Below are positions 62,674-64,000 of a stretch of 64,000 nucleotides of DNA, piece after piece; position 1 is the stretch's first letter, and each line of letters starts with the position of its first letter. Position numbers and translations under genes: made by a program. The notes under the pieces were generated by a model that had not been told where the DNA came from, made no database searches, and worked only from the letters and a program-made list of their open reading frames with translations. This DNA is from Psychromarinibacter sediminicola (GTDB lineage: Bacteria > Pseudomonadota > Alphaproteobacteria > Rhodobacterales > Rhodobacteraceae), in contig NZ_JARGYC010000021.1 of assembly GCF_029168335.1 (NCBI RefSeq), positions 1 through 64,000 of the forward strand. Direction: 5' to 3'.

Positions 62674-64000
62674 ATGGACATCATCGCGCAACTCCGGGAC
62701 ATCGTCGGCGCGGCCCATGTGCTGACGGGCCCCGACACCGCCCCCTATTGCGACGACTGGACCGGCAAGTATCAGTCCGACCCGCTGGCCGTGGTCCGGC
62801 CGGCCGACACCGCCGGGGTCTCCGCCGTCCTGAAGCTCGCCAACGACACCGGCACCCCCATCGTCCCCGCCTCCGGCCGCACCGGGCTGAACGGCGGCGC
62901 CTATGCCGACGGCGCGGCGGTCATGCTCTCGCTCGAACGCCTGAACACGATCCGCGAGATCCGCCCGGCGGCCCGCGTCGCCATCGTCGGTGCCGGGGTG
63001 ATCCTGTCGCAGCTTCACGAGGCGGTGGAGCAGCACGACCTGGTCTTCCCACTCACCTTCGGTGCCAAGGGCTCGGCGATGATCGGCGGGGCGCTGTCGA
63101 CCAATGCCGGCGGGTCGAACGTGCTGCGCTACGGCTCCACCCGGCACCTGTGCCTGGGGCTGGAGGTGGTGCTCGCCGACGGCCGGATGATGGACCTGAT
63201 GAGCGAGTTGCACAAGGACAATTCCGGCTACGACCTGAAGGATCTGATGATCGGCGCCGAGGGCACGCTGGGCATCATCACCGCCGCCGTGCTGAAGCTC
63301 GCGCCCAAGCCCCGCGCCTACGCCACCGCCATGGTCGCCGCGCCCGATCTGCCCGGTGCGCTCAGCCTGCTGAACCGGCTGCAGATCGCCACCGGCGGCG
63401 CCGTCGAGGCGTTCGAGTTCATGCCCCGCCGCTACATCGAGGCCAACCTCGCCCGGTTCCCCGACGGCCGCGAGCCGTTCGAGGCGCCGCACGAGGTCAA
63501 CGTGATGGTCGAGGTCGGCGCGCTGGCCCCGCGCGACGCTACGCCGGGCGAGATCGGCTCGGTCCCCATCGTCGACTATCTCGAGGAGGTGCTGGCCGAG
63601 GCGATGGAGGACGGCGCCGTGCTGGACGCCGTCGTCGCCCGGAACGAGGCGCAGCGCCGCGCCATGTGGCAGCGCCGCGAACAGGCGGCCGAGGTCAACA
63701 TGGACGGCCGCCCCCTGATCCAGAACGACGTGGCCCTGCCGCTGGACCACGTGGCGCCGTTCCTCGACCGCGCCGCCGCGATGCTGGCCGAGGCCGACCC
63801 GGGCGCCAACAGCATGTATGTGGCGCATCTCGGCGACGGCAACGTCCACTACACCGTCTACCCCGCCGCGACCGACCCCGCGGCCCACGACGCGATCACC
63901 GAGCGGGTGGAGGATCTGGTGCTGTCGCTGGGCGGCTCGTTCTCGGCCGAGCACGGCATCGGCCTCTCCAAGAAGCCGTCGATGGCGCGGCGCAAGAACC
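62674..64000 (+). CDS. FAD-linked oxidase (D-lactate / 2-hydroxyacid dehydrogenase type), truncated by window edge
   Basis: The 5' 442 codons of a GlcD/DLD-type flavoprotein; the gene continues past the window. The FAD-binding domain is at about 30-210 (PASGRTGLNGGAYADGA, GGALSTNAGGSN, IGAEGTLGI). The C-terminal substrate domain carries HLGDGNVHY (about 387-395) and AEHGIG, whose His residues are a known substrate or metal site. Likely substrates are D-lactate, D-2-hydroxyglutarate or a similar acid; none can be chosen from sequence. ATG 62674 lies 7 bases after GGGAGG; ATG 62668 is too close to it. Confidence 0.9.
   Translation, partial: MDIIAQLRDIVGAAHVLTGPDTAPYCDDWTGKYQSDPLAVVRPADTAGVSAVLKLANDTGTPIVPASGRTGLNGGAYADGAAVMLSLERLNTIREIRPAARVAIVGAGVILSQLHEAVEQHDLVFPLTFGAKGSAMIGGALSTNAGGSNVLRYGSTRHLCLGLEVVLADGRMMDLMSELHKDNSGYDLKDLMIGAEGTLGIITAAVLKLAPKPRAYATAMVAAPDLPGALSLLNRLQIATGGAVEAFEFMPRRYIEANLARFPDGREPFEAPHEVNVMVEVGALAPRDATPGEIGSVPIVDYLEEVLAEAMEDGAVLDAVVARNEAQRRAMWQRREQAAEVNMDGRPLIQNDVALPLDHVAPFLDRAAAMLAEADPGANSMYVAHLGDGNVHYTVYPAATDPAAHDAITERVEDLVLSLGGSFSAEHGIGLSKKPSMARRKN

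Overview
The window is a very GC-rich (about 70 % by eye), gene-dense piece of an alphaproteobacterial chromosome. Several traits point to the Rhodobacterales (Rhodobacter/Roseobacter relatives): a split cbb3 oxidase region (ccoNOQP and ccoGHIS) next to a universal stress protein, fnrL and hemN; phaA, a patatin-like lipase and phaB in a row; a pxpB-pxpC-pxpA set; and a pyrB / inactive-type dihydroorotase pair. I see no rRNA, tRNA, CRISPR array, prophage or intact insertion sequence. Genes lie on both strands in short operons, many joined by ATGA or GTGA overlaps. The last gene runs off the right edge.

Layout. 0-6 kb: a winged-helix regulator fused to an alpha/beta-hydrolase-like domain, mtnA of methionine salvage, and the three-gene 5-oxoprolinase. 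6-13 kb: a soluble PAS chemoreceptor, a glutamine-amidotransferase-like protein, argH with a tiny lipoprotein, a TlpA thioredoxin, the alkylation-repair glycosylase tag and an EAL protein. 13-19 kb: polyhydroxybutyrate genes (phaA, phaB) around a patatin-like protein, then small RNA-modification and isoprenoid genes (trmN6-like, ispB, ispE). 19-33 kb: a secreted TPR protein, ETF-ubiquinone oxidoreductase, greA, azlCD, small cytochrome-oxidase and lipoprotein genes, an acyl-CoA dehydrogenase, a threonylcarbamoyl-AMP synthase, yqgE, a DsbD-N-like protein and a parDE toxin-antitoxin pair. 33-41 kb: an RND pump with its adaptor and an operon ending in moaB. 41-46 kb: a pyrimidine cluster in which three small membrane proteins sit between pyrB and a dihydroorotase that lacks its metal site.

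46-62 kb is a microaerobic respiration island. The cbb3 assembly operon ccoGHIS and the structural operon ccoNOQP point the same way. They are separated by a secreted copper amine oxidase, a LysR regulator and a small basic ORF. Three FNR-type boxes lie upstream of ccoG, between ccoN and the stress-protein gene, and between fnrL and hemN. FnrL, encoded here, probably controls its own region: oxidase, copper delivery (CcoI), haem synthesis (HemN) and the stress protein.

The most unusual non-coding signals are (i) two copies of a 57-bp element with rigid spacing at about 8.0 and 18.3 kb; (ii) two copies of a bipartite hairpin element at about 25.5 and 62.5 kb with a compensatory base-pair change; and (iii) intergenic clusters of back-to-back perfect palindromes at about 2.65, 30.7 and 45.5 kb that share architecture but not sequence. 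The protein-level surprises are apparently degenerate active sites in the dihydroorotase, the hydrolase-like regulator and the family-4-like uracil-DNA glycosylase. Coordinates were read by eye and a few small features could be off by one base.
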